Origin: Thermoplasmata archaeon
GTDB lineage: Archaea > Thermoplasmatota > DTKX01 > JAHFTX01
Length of the DNA stretch: 64,000 nucleotides
Direction of reading: 5' to 3'
Assembly: GCA_023265395.1 (NCBI GenBank)
Contig: JAHFTX010000005.1
Location: 37,808-101,807, forward strand
Shown here: one piece after another, positions 18,023 to 25,864 of the stretch
How positions within the stretch are numbered: position 1 is the stretch's first letter
How the letters are laid out: each line of letters opens with the position of its first letter
Notes under the pieces: generated by a model
Databases searched by the model: none
Seen by the model: the letters and a program-made list of their open reading frames with translations, nothing else
Told to the model about the DNA's origin: nothing
Made by a program: the position numbers and the translations under genes

Positions 18023-18379
18023 TCAGTCGAGCAGCTTGATCTTCCCGACGGCGACCTCGATGGCCTTGTCGGTCGCACTATCGTTCTTGTTGCGGGTCGC
18101 GACGACCAGCAGCGAGTTGGCGCCCGCACCGGCGATGGTGGTATGGCCATCCTCGCTATGGACCACGACCTTGGAGGGCATGTCCTTGCTGAGCTCGGAG
18201 TTGGCGGTGATGGCAGCACCGAGCATGGTGGCACTCATGATGGCGAAGGTCTCGCCATGGACGTCATTGGGCACATCGGCTGCCAACAGCAGGCCGTCGC
18301 GGCTGACGACAGCGACCGCCTCGACTCCCTTGATGGCACGCAGGTCGGCCAGGATCGGCTGCAAGGTCTCGCGGCTCAT
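18023..18379 (-). CDS. Roadblock/LC7 domain protein
   Basis: The 118-residue single-domain protein has the roadblock fold pattern: IKGVEAVAVVSRDGLLLAAD, then the helix FAIMSATMLGAA and strands SKVVVHSEDGHTTI and NSLLVVATR. Family members (MglB, dynein light chain, Ragulator subunits) form homodimers that regulate or scaffold small Ras-like GTPases. No GTPase is in this window. Its ATG overlaps the stop of the V4R gene (ATGA), so the two are translationally coupled and probably act together. Confidence 0.9.
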   Translation of the reverse strand: MSRETLQPILADLRAIKGVEAVAVVSRDGLLLAADVPNDVHGETFAIMSATMLGAAITANSELSKDMPSKVVVHSEDGHTTIAGAGANSLLVVATRNKNDSATDKAIEVAVGKIKLLD

Positions 18380-18813
18380 CGGTGGTCTCCCAGCGCCCAG
18401 CCACCCATCTCGCCAACGCTAAAGACGCAGCGGGGGGCTCCGGTGCTGGTGCACTCCAATTCCTTGCAATAAACCTTTTGGCCGGTGCGGCTCTCGTACA
18501 GTTTTCTTATGATTCCGCGGAGGCGGTGGCAGGTAGGAGCGGCCGAGCCCCCGGGGGTGGCCTCGATAGAGCCGTCGACGACGATCCGCCCCTCGGAGAA
18601 CTCGACGCGTTCGACCCACTGACGTCGACGCAACTCCTCGCTCGCGGCGTCAAAGTATCCTTTGGCGGCAACGGAGCCGAGGGAAGCGACGAGCGTGTCG
18701 CCGAGGATCGCCCCCTCGCGTACCAGCAGGCCGAATGCGGCGTCGCTCATGACCGATTGGTAGAGTTCGCGCAGCTGGCGAAGCTCCTCCTGGGTGATGG
18801 CGACGCTGCGCAT
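18376..18813 (-). CDS. V4R domain protein
   Basis: 145 residues. The C-terminal half carries the V4R (4-vinyl-reductase) signature, with the cysteine cluster YCKELECTSTGAPRCVF; the N-terminal half is helical. V4R domains bind small hydrophobic ligands or metal and occur in sensors such as XylR/DmpR. ATG 18813 is chosen because a GTTTATCG TATA box is centred 27 nt upstream, which would make the message leaderless. ATG 18864 would put that TATA box inside the gene. Coupling to the roadblock gene suggests a ligand sensor feeding a GTPase-regulator module. Confidence 0.82.
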   Translation of the reverse strand: MRSVAITQEELRQLRELYQSVMSDAAFGLLVREGAILGDTLVASLGSVAAKGYFDAASEELRRRQWVERVEFSEGRIVVDGSIEATPGGSAAPTCHRLRGIIRKLYESRTGQKVYCKELECTSTGAPRCVFSVGEMGGWALGDHR

Positions 18814-18835
18814 GGAGGCAGGACCGGGCAGCGAA

Positions 18836-18843
18836 CGATAAAC
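18836..18843 (-). promoter_or_regulatory. TATA box of the V4R-roadblock operon (leaderless)
   Basis: The minus strand reads GTTTATCG, centred about 27 nt before ATG 18813. The spacing predicts that transcription starts at or next to the start codon. Confidence 0.6.
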
Positions 18844-18866
18844 GTTGCCGGCGGCCATCTGCATGG

Positions 18867-21800
18867 CTAGCGGCGCCTGCGGGCCAGCGTGATCAGGCCG
18901 CCGAGGACCAGCGCCGCGATGGCAGGCGCCCCTTCGAAGCCGGGGAAGATCGTCTGACCATCGGGGCCGTCTCCGAAACCAGCCGTTCTGTCCAAGACGA
19001 GATCGAAGGAGATGGACTGGGTGTTGCCCGCCGCATCGGTGGCGCGGAAGGTGATCTCATGGTCTCCGATCGCGTAGTCCTTGCGGTGCAGGGAGAACAC
19101 CCAATGTCCGGATTCGTCGAGGCTGTTGGACTCCTTCCAGTCGTTGTCGTCGACGCGGACCTCCACGAGGCTGACCTTCGACTCGCCGTCGATGGAATCA
19201 CCCTCAAACCCGGTGACGCTCACCTTGACGTGGTACCCCTGCGGATTGGCGGGGGATGTCACCGTGATGTTGGGTGGCGTGCGGTCGAGGACGATCGAGG
19301 CATTGACCACCGGGCTGTCGAGGCCGAACTGGTCCTGGAACTGCAGGAAGACCGTCTTGAGCCCGTCACCATCGGAGAGGGTCCACTCCTTGGTGCCGCG
19401 GTAGGCCTCCCACTGTTGGCCGCTGAACGAAGGCGTGTTGGCCAGGCGCATCTTCTCGCTTCCAAGGCGATTGAACAGGGCGATCCCCAGCGTGACGTTC
19501 TGGTTGGCGGTGACCGGCTCGCCGCCGTCGATGGTGAGGGTGCCCCCTAGGGCACGGGTGTTGACGACGATGTCATCGGAGGCTGATTCGCTGACCAGCC
19601 CTGCGGCATCGCGGTACTGCACGTAGACCGTCACCGGCCCATTGACAGGCGGCAGCAGCAGCTGTCGCGAGGTGGCGTAGAGCTCCCACTTGGCGCCGCT
19701 GAATACTGGGCTGGTCGACAGCCGCATGTCCGTCAGCTCGTAGTCATCGTCGGCGCTGAGGGTGAGGTTGACCGTCCGTGAAGCGACCACGGGGCGCCCT
19801 CCCTCGATGATGACGCTTCCGGAGGGGGGCTGCAGGTCGACGGTGATCGTGTCGGTGGCCTTGGAGGCCAGGCCGGCGCGATCGCGCACCTCGACGACCA
19901 CACCGGTGCTCCCTCCCTCGGCACCCACCGAGAGCAGGTAGCTGACCCGCGGGCTGAAGGGCTGCCACAGGGCGGCGCCAAGGGCGGCGTCGCTCTCGGC
20001 AAGGCGCATCTCGAAGACGACGCTGGTGTCGCTGGCCTGAATATCCAGCTCGACCGAGACCGAGGGCGTGTACGCGGCGCCGTCGGCGATCTGCACCGAG
20101 AGCACTGGAGGCAGCGTATCGTAGATGATGTGGTCCGAGACGATCTGGCTGACCAAGCCGTTACTGTCCTGGAACTGGGCGTAGACCCAACGCTCGCCGT
20201 TGGTGGTGTTGCTCGAATCGAGCGCCCACGCCATGCTACTGGCAAAATCCAGCCATGGTGCGCTCGCAAGCGAGGTCTCGCTGTTGGAGACCCGCATCAA
20301 GGTGACGCCGTAGACGTCTGCGGCAGTGAAGGTCAGCATCACTGCTGGGCTGGTGGTGTAAGGCGCACCGTCATTGATGGTGACCGTACCGGTAGGGATG
20401 ACGCTGTCGATGAGCAGATCGAACTTGTGGTACTGCAGATAGGGAGTGGTGTCGGTCGCTCGCAGGTAGATCGTGTTGAGGCCGTCGTTGAGCAGCAGCT
20501 GCACAGACCAGGGAGATTGGCCCGAGGCTTGTTCCCATGTGGCGTTGTTGGTGGAGACTTCGACCTTGAGGATGGCGCTGTAGTTGAGATAGAAGGCCGA
20601 GAAGGTCGGCAGCATGGTCCCATCCTCCGAGGCCATGTGCACCCGGTACTGGAAGAAGTGACCAATCGGCAGGTCGGGGCGCGTGCCTTGCTCCAGCCCC
20701 ACCCATGGCGTCCAGGTGAAGCTGTCGTTGCTCGATCGACCCTCGACGGTGAGGTTCGAACCTGCCGGAGCAGAGGCTTCCCAGTCGGTCGATGTCCAGT
20801 TGACAGTGTAGTCGGGGTTCCAGATCTGGGAGGTGAAGTTGCCCTCGAGGTCGGTCTGGGGCGCGACGGCCAGCCCGATGCAGACCCGGGTCCCATCGGC
20901 GGGGTTGGGGGCGGTCCCCTCTCCGGTGTAGTACATCAGGTACTCCTGCCCCTCCTTGAGGAGCGCGATCGCATGGACCTCCCGGTCGTCCCAGGCCGAA
21001 CCGTCGTTGTCCTTCTCCAGGACCACGGCGATGGCATCCTCACCCTCTGGCGGGGTCCAGTTGGTGGCGTCGCGGCTCTCGAGGTAGCCCACACCTGAGG
21101 CGACCCATTGCTTGTTGATCACGAAGTCGGTCTGCTGGTTGTTGGGGTTGGGCATCTGCTTGATCCCGACGAACCACATCCGATCACGGTCGGGGTCCTG
21201 GACGACCTCCGGACCATACAATCCGTCCTCGCCGAGGCCCGCGGCGGGGAAAGGGACGACGGGGCGCACCTTGCCGCGCTTGTCGAGGTTCTGCAGATCC
21301 CAGGTCAGCCCGTCGTCGTCGGAGATGGCGTAACCCACCTGCCAGGAGGAGGTCGTGCCGGCATACTTGCCGTTGTACCACATCTCCAGGTCACCGGCGC
21401 CGTTCTCGACGATCGATGGATGATCCACGCCGCCGCCGTACCAGTCGACCGCCAGGCCGTAGGGCATCACGGGGTTCGAGGGGGCCTTGTTCCACGTGGC
21501 CGCGGAGGGGTTGTTGGCGGTCGGCGTCGCCTTGCCCATCTGGTCGCGGCCGTTGATGCCGTTGATGCCGCCGTAATAGGCACCATATGCCGCCCCATCG
21601 CGCACGACCCCGATGCCGTTGATGGCGATATAGTCGAACGTGCCGATGCCGCCGAGCGTGATGGGCGATCCGACAGTGCCGGTGACACCGGTGCGCGTGT
21701 CGTCGATGGTCCACAACCGTGAGGCGCTCAGCCCCAGGGCGTAATCGGTCTCGGTGCCGTAGAGGACGTAGCCACCGCCAGCCAGCGGGACGACGGAGTC

Positions 21801-22166
21801 GACGAGGTTGATGGCGTTGGGGCCGCCGGTGACGTTGCAGGTCCCGGTCAGGGGGTCGGGTTCCTTGACGAACTCACCGACCTTGGGGTCGACGGTGATG
21901 GTCTGCGCCGACTCGTCGTAGGCGAGACCGCCGAGGGTGCCCTCGAGCAGGCCTTCGGCCGAGTCGAGCCAGGGTTGGTCCAGCGCCGTGGCATTGCCGG
22001 TGATGGTAACGAGGTTCTGATTGACTACCGAGTCCTCGATGGGGGAGATGACGCTGATCTGGGCGCAGACCCCCAGCCAAGGGACCGCGACGAGCGCCAG
22101 CAACAGTGCGAGTCCGCTCACCCTCTGGAGCGAGCTTGGGGTGCCTGGCAAGCGGACGGGTGCCAT
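18867..22166 (-). CDS. PGF-CTERM-type surface protein with beta-propeller-like head and Ig-like repeats
   Basis: 1099 residues with a signal peptide at 1-35. Residues about 190-430 contain repeats like those of five-bladed glycosidase-type propellers (VDHPSIVENG, DLEMWYNGKY, GYAISDDDGLTW, YLMYYTGEGT), resembling GH43/GH32 folds. Activity cannot be claimed without alignment of the acidic residues. Ig-like modules follow to about 1070. The C-terminus is FPGFEGAPAIAALVLGG followed by a basic ARRRR end, the tripartite pattern of archaeosortase (PGF-CTERM) substrates, so it is probably cleaved and lipid-linked. ATG 22166 lies about 32 nt after a TTATAAG box. The frame stays open upstream to 22928, but that extension is antisense-like and is rejected. 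Confidence 0.84.
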   Translation of the reverse strand: MAPVRLPGTPSSLQRVSGLALLLALVAVPWLGVCAQISVISPIEDSVVNQNLVTITGNATALDQPWLDSAEGLLEGTLGGLAYDESAQTITVDPKVGEFVKEPDPLTGTCNVTGGPNAINLVDSVVPLAGGGYVLYGTETDYALGLSASRLWTIDDTRTGVTGTVGSPITLGGIGTFDYIAINGIGVVRDGAAYGAYYGGINGINGRDQMGKATPTANNPSAATWNKAPSNPVMPYGLAVDWYGGGVDHPSIVENGAGDLEMWYNGKYAGTTSSWQVGYAISDDDGLTWDLQNLDKRGKVRPVVPFPAAGLGEDGLYGPEVVQDPDRDRMWFVGIKQMPNPNNQQTDFVINKQWVASGVGYLESRDATNWTPPEGEDAIAVVLEKDNDGSAWDDREVHAIALLKEGQEYLMYYTGEGTAPNPADGTRVCIGLAVAPQTDLEGNFTSQIWNPDYTVNWTSTDWEASAPAGSNLTVEGRSSNDSFTWTPWVGLEQGTRPDLPIGHFFQYRVHMASEDGTMLPTFSAFYLNYSAILKVEVSTNNATWEQASGQSPWSVQLLLNDGLNTIYLRATDTTPYLQYHKFDLLIDSVIPTGTVTINDGAPYTTSPAVMLTFTAADVYGVTLMRVSNSETSLASAPWLDFASSMAWALDSSNTTNGERWVYAQFQDSNGLVSQIVSDHIIYDTLPPVLSVQIADGAAYTPSVSVELDIQASDTSVVFEMRLAESDAALGAALWQPFSPRVSYLLSVGAEGGSTGVVVEVRDRAGLASKATDTITVDLQPPSGSVIIEGGRPVVASRTVNLTLSADDDYELTDMRLSTSPVFSGAKWELYATSRQLLLPPVNGPVTVYVQYRDAAGLVSESASDDIVVNTRALGGTLTIDGGEPVTANQNVTLGIALFNRLGSEKMRLANTPSFSGQQWEAYRGTKEWTLSDGDGLKTVFLQFQDQFGLDSPVVNASIVLDRTPPNITVTSPANPQGYHVKVSVTGFEGDSIDGESKVSLVEVRVDDNDWKESNSLDESGHWVFSLHRKDYAIGDHEITFRATDAAGNTQSISFDLVLDRTAGFGDGPDGQTIFPGFEGAPAIAALVLGGLITLARRRR

Positions 22167-22192
22167 GGCATTGATACCAAGGCCAAATCGGG

Positions 22193-22202
22193 CCTTATAA
22201 CT
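22193..22202 (-). promoter_or_regulatory. TATA box of the PGF-CTERM-type gene
   Basis: The minus strand reads AGTTATAAGG, centred about 31 nt before ATG 22166, which predicts a leader of only a few nucleotides. Confidence 0.6.
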
Positions 22203-22311
22203 GATGGTGGGACGCGCCTGGAGGGGGAGCGGCGGTGGCGATGAGCCTGCTGCCGCTCCCACCTTGACGCCGCGTTTCTCCCTCGGTATCCCCCGAGCGC
22301 GATCCTCGATC

Positions 22312-25300
22312 CTACTCCTGCGCCTGGGCGTCCATCTCCTCGAAGGACTCGCCGATCTTCCCAAGGTAGGTGTCGACCTTCTCCTGCTGACCCTTGCGGG
22401 CGAAGAAGGTCGCCATGCGCAGGTAGTTGCGGACCTTCTTGACGTCCCAGCCGGCTGCCTCGTAGGCGTCGGCCTTGGCGCCAAGGGCGTCGAGGTCCGA
22501 TTGCAGCGTCGGGTCCAGGGGCGGCTCGGCCGCACTCGTCGGTGCTGCGACGACCTGCTGGCCTGCCATCGCCGCGGCGTAGGTGGGATCGGACATCGTC
22601 GGCGGCAGCGCCATGAGCATCGGCACCCCGCCTTGGGCGGCAAGGCCCCCGCCCAAGGGCGCCAATGCGCCCACACCGGGGGCACCTGGCAGGGTGAGCG
22701 GCACGGCAGGTCCGCTGGCGCCATAGGTCGGACCCATCGTCGGGACCGACGAGAGCACCACGGGCGGGCGGTTGCGGGCGCGCTTGAGCTTGACCTCGGC
22801 GGCACGCACCCGGCGCGACGCGTGGCCGTAGGCGACGGCCATGCCCGCAGCGACCACGAGCAGCAGCAAGACCCCATAGAGGTCCTGCAGCGAGGTGACG
22901 ACGCGGTTGGCCGACTCCTGGGCTCCATCGACGAAGCTGGTCGTCGCCTCGCGTCGCTCGACCTCCGCCGAGGTGCTGGCCTCGTTGCCCACCGTGTCGG
23001 TGGCGGAGACCTCGATGCGGTTGTCCCCGAGCGCCAGTGGCACCTCGGCCGAGAAGCGTCCCAGTGCGTCGACGTCGGCGCGCTGGTCGGCGACGGTGAC
23101 CGTGGCGCCGGGCTCGGCGCGGCCCTTGATCGTCACGTGCTCCTTCTTGGTGGTCGGTTCGGTGTGGTCGAGACTCAGCTGCATGACGCTGTCGCGCACC
23201 ACCGAGGTGGTCAGCGAGCGCACGTTGCCAGCGGGGTCACGGGCGCTGAGGGTGAGCAGGTTCTCACCTTCGAGGAGTGCGACGGAGGTGGTGAACTCCC
23301 CGTCAGCGAAGATCACCTTGCCGTTGACCTGCAACGTCGCGCCCGGTTCGGAGGAGCCCATCAGCTCCACCGAGGAGGCGGAGGTGACGTAGCCAGGCGC
23401 GGGGGAGGTGACCTCGAGCCTTGGCGCGAGCGTGTCGAGGGTCACCGAGGTGGTGCGGCTGAAGGGGTTGCCGTTCTCGTCGTAGGCGGTGACCGTGATC
23501 ACGTTGAGCCCCTCCTTGAGACCGACCTGCGTGCGGTAGCTCCCCACGCCGGGGTTGTAGGAGGTGACCTCGAGGCCGTTGATCACCAGCGAGCGCGCAT
23601 CGGTGGTGCCCGCGACGCTGATGCGGCGGTCCCCGGTGAGCGTGTCGGGGGCGGGCGAGTCGATCGTCAGGGCCGGTGCGGTCAGGTCGACGAGCACCGA
23701 CAACGTCAGGTCGGCCTCGTTACCGGCGAGGTCGACGGCGTGGATCTGGACCTGGTTCTCCCCCTCGGTGAGCCCCTGGACCGTCCCGACGAAGGAGGTC
23801 CCGATGACCTCCACCGCCTGCCCGTTGAGGGTCACGACGCTGTTGCGGTCGACGCGGCCCTGCACCTCGAGCGAGGTGCTGCCGCTGACGGAGCCCGGGC
23901 TGGGGGTGAAGACCACGATCTCCGGAGGAGTGAAGTCCCCCGTGATGGAGAAGTAGACGGAGTTGCTGTTGCCCGCCAGGTCGGTGGAGACGAAGGTGAA
24001 GGCGTTGACACCTTCGCCGACGGGGGTGGAGTAGGTGAAACTCCCGTCGGGCTTGACGGCCACGAGGGCGCCGTTGGCCTTGAGGGTCGTCCCGGGTTCG
24101 GCGGTGCCGCTGATGTCGAGGGTCGAGGTCCCGATGATCGCCCCATCGACGGGGGAGGTGACCGCCAAGGTTGGCGGGGTGATGTCCTTGAACACCTCGA
24201 CGGTGCGGGAGTCGGAGTTCCCGAAGCTGTCGGCGACAACCAAGGGGATGGCATTGAGGCCGTCACTGCCCAAGGGCAACGTGATCTCGAACTGCCCGAA
24301 GCGGTCGACCTGGGTCGAGAACCCGCCGATGCTGAGGACCGCCCCGACATCGGTCTGGCCCCGGACAAGCACCTCGTTGCCGTTGGTGACCATCCCGTCG
24401 ACCGGGCTGGTGATCAGCAGCGGCGGGGCGACATCGTCGAGGGTGATGACCACCTGGTCATCGCTCTCGAGGACGAGGTCCCCGCTGCCCGTGCGGGCGC
24501 CGTCGGTGAGGGAGACCGTGTAGGGCGCGTAGATGTGGTCCCCTGAGGCGTCGGCATGGCGCTGGCGCAGGGTATAGTCGAGGAGCCAGCCGTCGCTGCC
24601 GGTGTTGGACGTAGCGATGGTCTGCCCGCCACTGGCGTCGGTGAAGACGATCGCGGCGTCCTGCACGGGGGAACCGTCACTCTCGTAGACGCCTTGGACG
24701 GAGGCGAGGTAGGAGTTCTCGAAGTACCCGTTGTGGTTGGCGGTGATCTTGCCGATGACGTTGCTGTTGGAGGTGATGGCGATGTCGTAGATGTAGAGGT
24801 CGGTCTGGCTGTTGCCGGTGATGACGTTGTCATTCATGTCGATGGGTATGGTGCCGGCACCGAGGTAGATGTAGAGGTAGATCCCGTAGCCCTCGTTGTT
24901 GACGATGGTGTTGCTGTTGAAGGACATCGTGTTGGGCGAGGGGTAGTAGATCATCGGCCCGCCGCCCCAGTTGCCATTGCCATTGTCGAAGAGCGTATTG
25001 CCCTCGAAGCGCAGGGAGAACAGGCTCCCCGAACCCATGTACCAGTAGAGGGTCTGGTACCCGCTGTTGATCATCAGGTTGTCCTCGAAGAGGAAGGTGT
25101 TGGCGAGGTTGGCGGGGTAGCCATAGGCATAGAAGTAGACGGTGTAGTAGTAGCCGTTGAAGAGGTTGCTCGTGATCCGCAGCGTCGTCGCCCCGGACCA
25201 GGAGTTGATGTTGGGTTGGCCCGAGCAGAAGGCGAAGGAACAGGAGTAGGAGTAGAGGTATATCGCGTAGGCGTAGTTGGTCGACGATGTGAAGACGTTG

Positions 25301-25755
25301 TTGTGCAGGTCGAGCGTCTCGGTGGTCATCTGCAAGCGGTAGAACTGTTGCAGGTCGCTGTCGTAGATCTTGAGGTTCGAACCGGAGTTTGCGTTGATCA
25401 TCCAGTACCAGTTGGCGTTGCTCGTCTTGTAGGACGCATTGGCGATGATCAGTTGGCCGCCGTCATTGACGGTGATCGTGCGGCTGTTGCTGGTGTACGT
25501 CACCGCCGTGTTGTGGATGTTGACGTAGCCACCGCTGTTGATGACCAGGTCGCCGCCGACGCTATAGGTGAGGGCCGGGTAGTTGCAGACATCGCCGGCA
25601 GAGACCGTGCCGGTGGGGGTGGCAGGGCATGCAGCATCGGCGGACTGAGCGAGCAGCAGGAGCAGGAACATGCCCCCCAGGGCGCCCAGGACGATCAAGG
25701 TGTTCCGGCTCAGCAGTAGACGGAGCATCGGGCTCCGCTCATGGGTGACGTCCAT
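22312..25755 (-). CDS. Tyr-rich beta-helix/Ig surface protein with cytoplasmic helical tail (paralogue A)
   Basis: 1147 residues. The signal peptide contains LIVLGALGGMFLLLLL. A right-handed beta-helix (about 65-350) is strikingly rich in Tyr, Asn and Ser. Six or so Ig-like modules follow (about 435-940), each starting like ITSPVDGxV or IDSPAPDTL. A TM helix lies at 958-980, then a Pro/Ala/Gly-rich linker and a TPR-like helical end (VRNYLRMATFFARKGQQEK). The last 497 or so codons are nearly identical in DNA to the neighbouring paralogue B. The start is ATG 25755, the first ATG downstream of the TATA box at 25785-25794; ATG 25728 is an alternative that leaves a shorter n-region. Confidence 0.85.
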   Translation of the reverse strand: MDVTHERSPMLRLLLSRNTLIVLGALGGMFLLLLLAQSADAACPATPTGTVSAGDVCNYPALTYSVGGDLVINSGGYVNIHNTAVTYTSNSRTITVNDGGQLIIANASYKTSNANWYWMINANSGSNLKIYDSDLQQFYRLQMTTETLDLHNNVFTSSTNYAYAIYLYSYSCSFAFCSGQPNINSWSGATTLRITSNLFNGYYYTVYFYAYGYPANLANTFLFEDNLMINSGYQTLYWYMGSGSLFSLRFEGNTLFDNGNGNWGGGPMIYYPSPNTMSFNSNTIVNNEGYGIYLYIYLGAGTIPIDMNDNVITGNSQTDLYIYDIAITSNSNVIGKITANHNGYFENSYLASVQGVYESDGSPVQDAAIVFTDASGGQTIATSNTGSDGWLLDYTLRQRHADASGDHIYAPYTVSLTDGARTGSGDLVLESDDQVVITLDDVAPPLLITSPVDGMVTNGNEVLVRGQTDVGAVLSIGGFSTQVDRFGQFEITLPLGSDGLNAIPLVVADSFGNSDSRTVEVFKDITPPTLAVTSPVDGAIIGTSTLDISGTAEPGTTLKANGALVAVKPDGSFTYSTPVGEGVNAFTFVSTDLAGNSNSVYFSITGDFTPPEIVVFTPSPGSVSGSTSLEVQGRVDRNSVVTLNGQAVEVIGTSFVGTVQGLTEGENQVQIHAVDLAGNEADLTLSVLVDLTAPALTIDSPAPDTLTGDRRISVAGTTDARSLVINGLEVTSYNPGVGSYRTQVGLKEGLNVITVTAYDENGNPFSRTTSVTLDTLAPRLEVTSPAPGYVTSASSVELMGSSEPGATLQVNGKVIFADGEFTTSVALLEGENLLTLSARDPAGNVRSLTTSVVRDSVMQLSLDHTEPTTKKEHVTIKGRAEPGATVTVADQRADVDALGRFSAEVPLALGDNRIEVSATDTVGNEASTSAEVERREATTSFVDGAQESANRVVTSLQDLYGVLLLLVVAAGMAVAYGHASRRVRAAEVKLKRARNRPPVVLSSVPTMGPTYGASGPAVPLTLPGAPGVGALAPLGGGLAAQGGVPMLMALPPTMSDPTYAAAMAGQQVVAAPTSAAEPPLDPTLQSDLDALGAKADAYEAAGWDVKKVRNYLRMATFFARKGQQEKVDTYLGKIGESFEEMDAQAQE
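22322..23812 (-). repeat. Direct-repeat copy 1 (about 1.5 kb, near-identical to 25878-27368)
   Basis: At an offset of 3556 bp this stretch repeats almost base for base in paralogue B. I found one difference by eye (T at 22356, C at 25912). The translations agree along the tract in sense and antisense frames. Similarity falls sharply beyond about 23812, although the proteins remain homologous. Confidence 0.9.
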
Positions 25756-25784
25756 GTGCAGCACCGACCGTGTCACGGTATGGC

Positions 25785-25794
25785 ACTATATAAG
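25785..25794 (-). promoter_or_regulatory. TATA box of paralogue A
   Basis: The minus strand reads CTTATATAGT, which predicts initiation near 25765 and an 8-12 nt leader before ATG 25755. Paralogue A therefore has its own promoter in the 109-bp gap after paralogue B. Confidence 0.7.
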
Positions 25795-25864
25795 GGAACT
25801 TGGATGGCGTTCCAAGGGGCGGGCGCGGCAGAGGATCGGCCCTGCCGCACCCTTGAGGCGGTGA

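Noticed and set aside
22167..22928. N-terminal extension of the PGF-CTERM-type protein
   Set aside because: The extra residues are Arg/Ser/Pro-rich, run over the coding sequence of paralogue A in another frame, and precede a clean signal peptide and a well-spaced TATA box.
22204..24546. Long plus-strand open frame opposite paralogue A (and 26057-27544 opposite B)
   Set aside because: Composition is Gly/Val/Asp/Arg-rich with no domain logic, and it is antisense to a well-supported gene. High GC removes stops in this frame.
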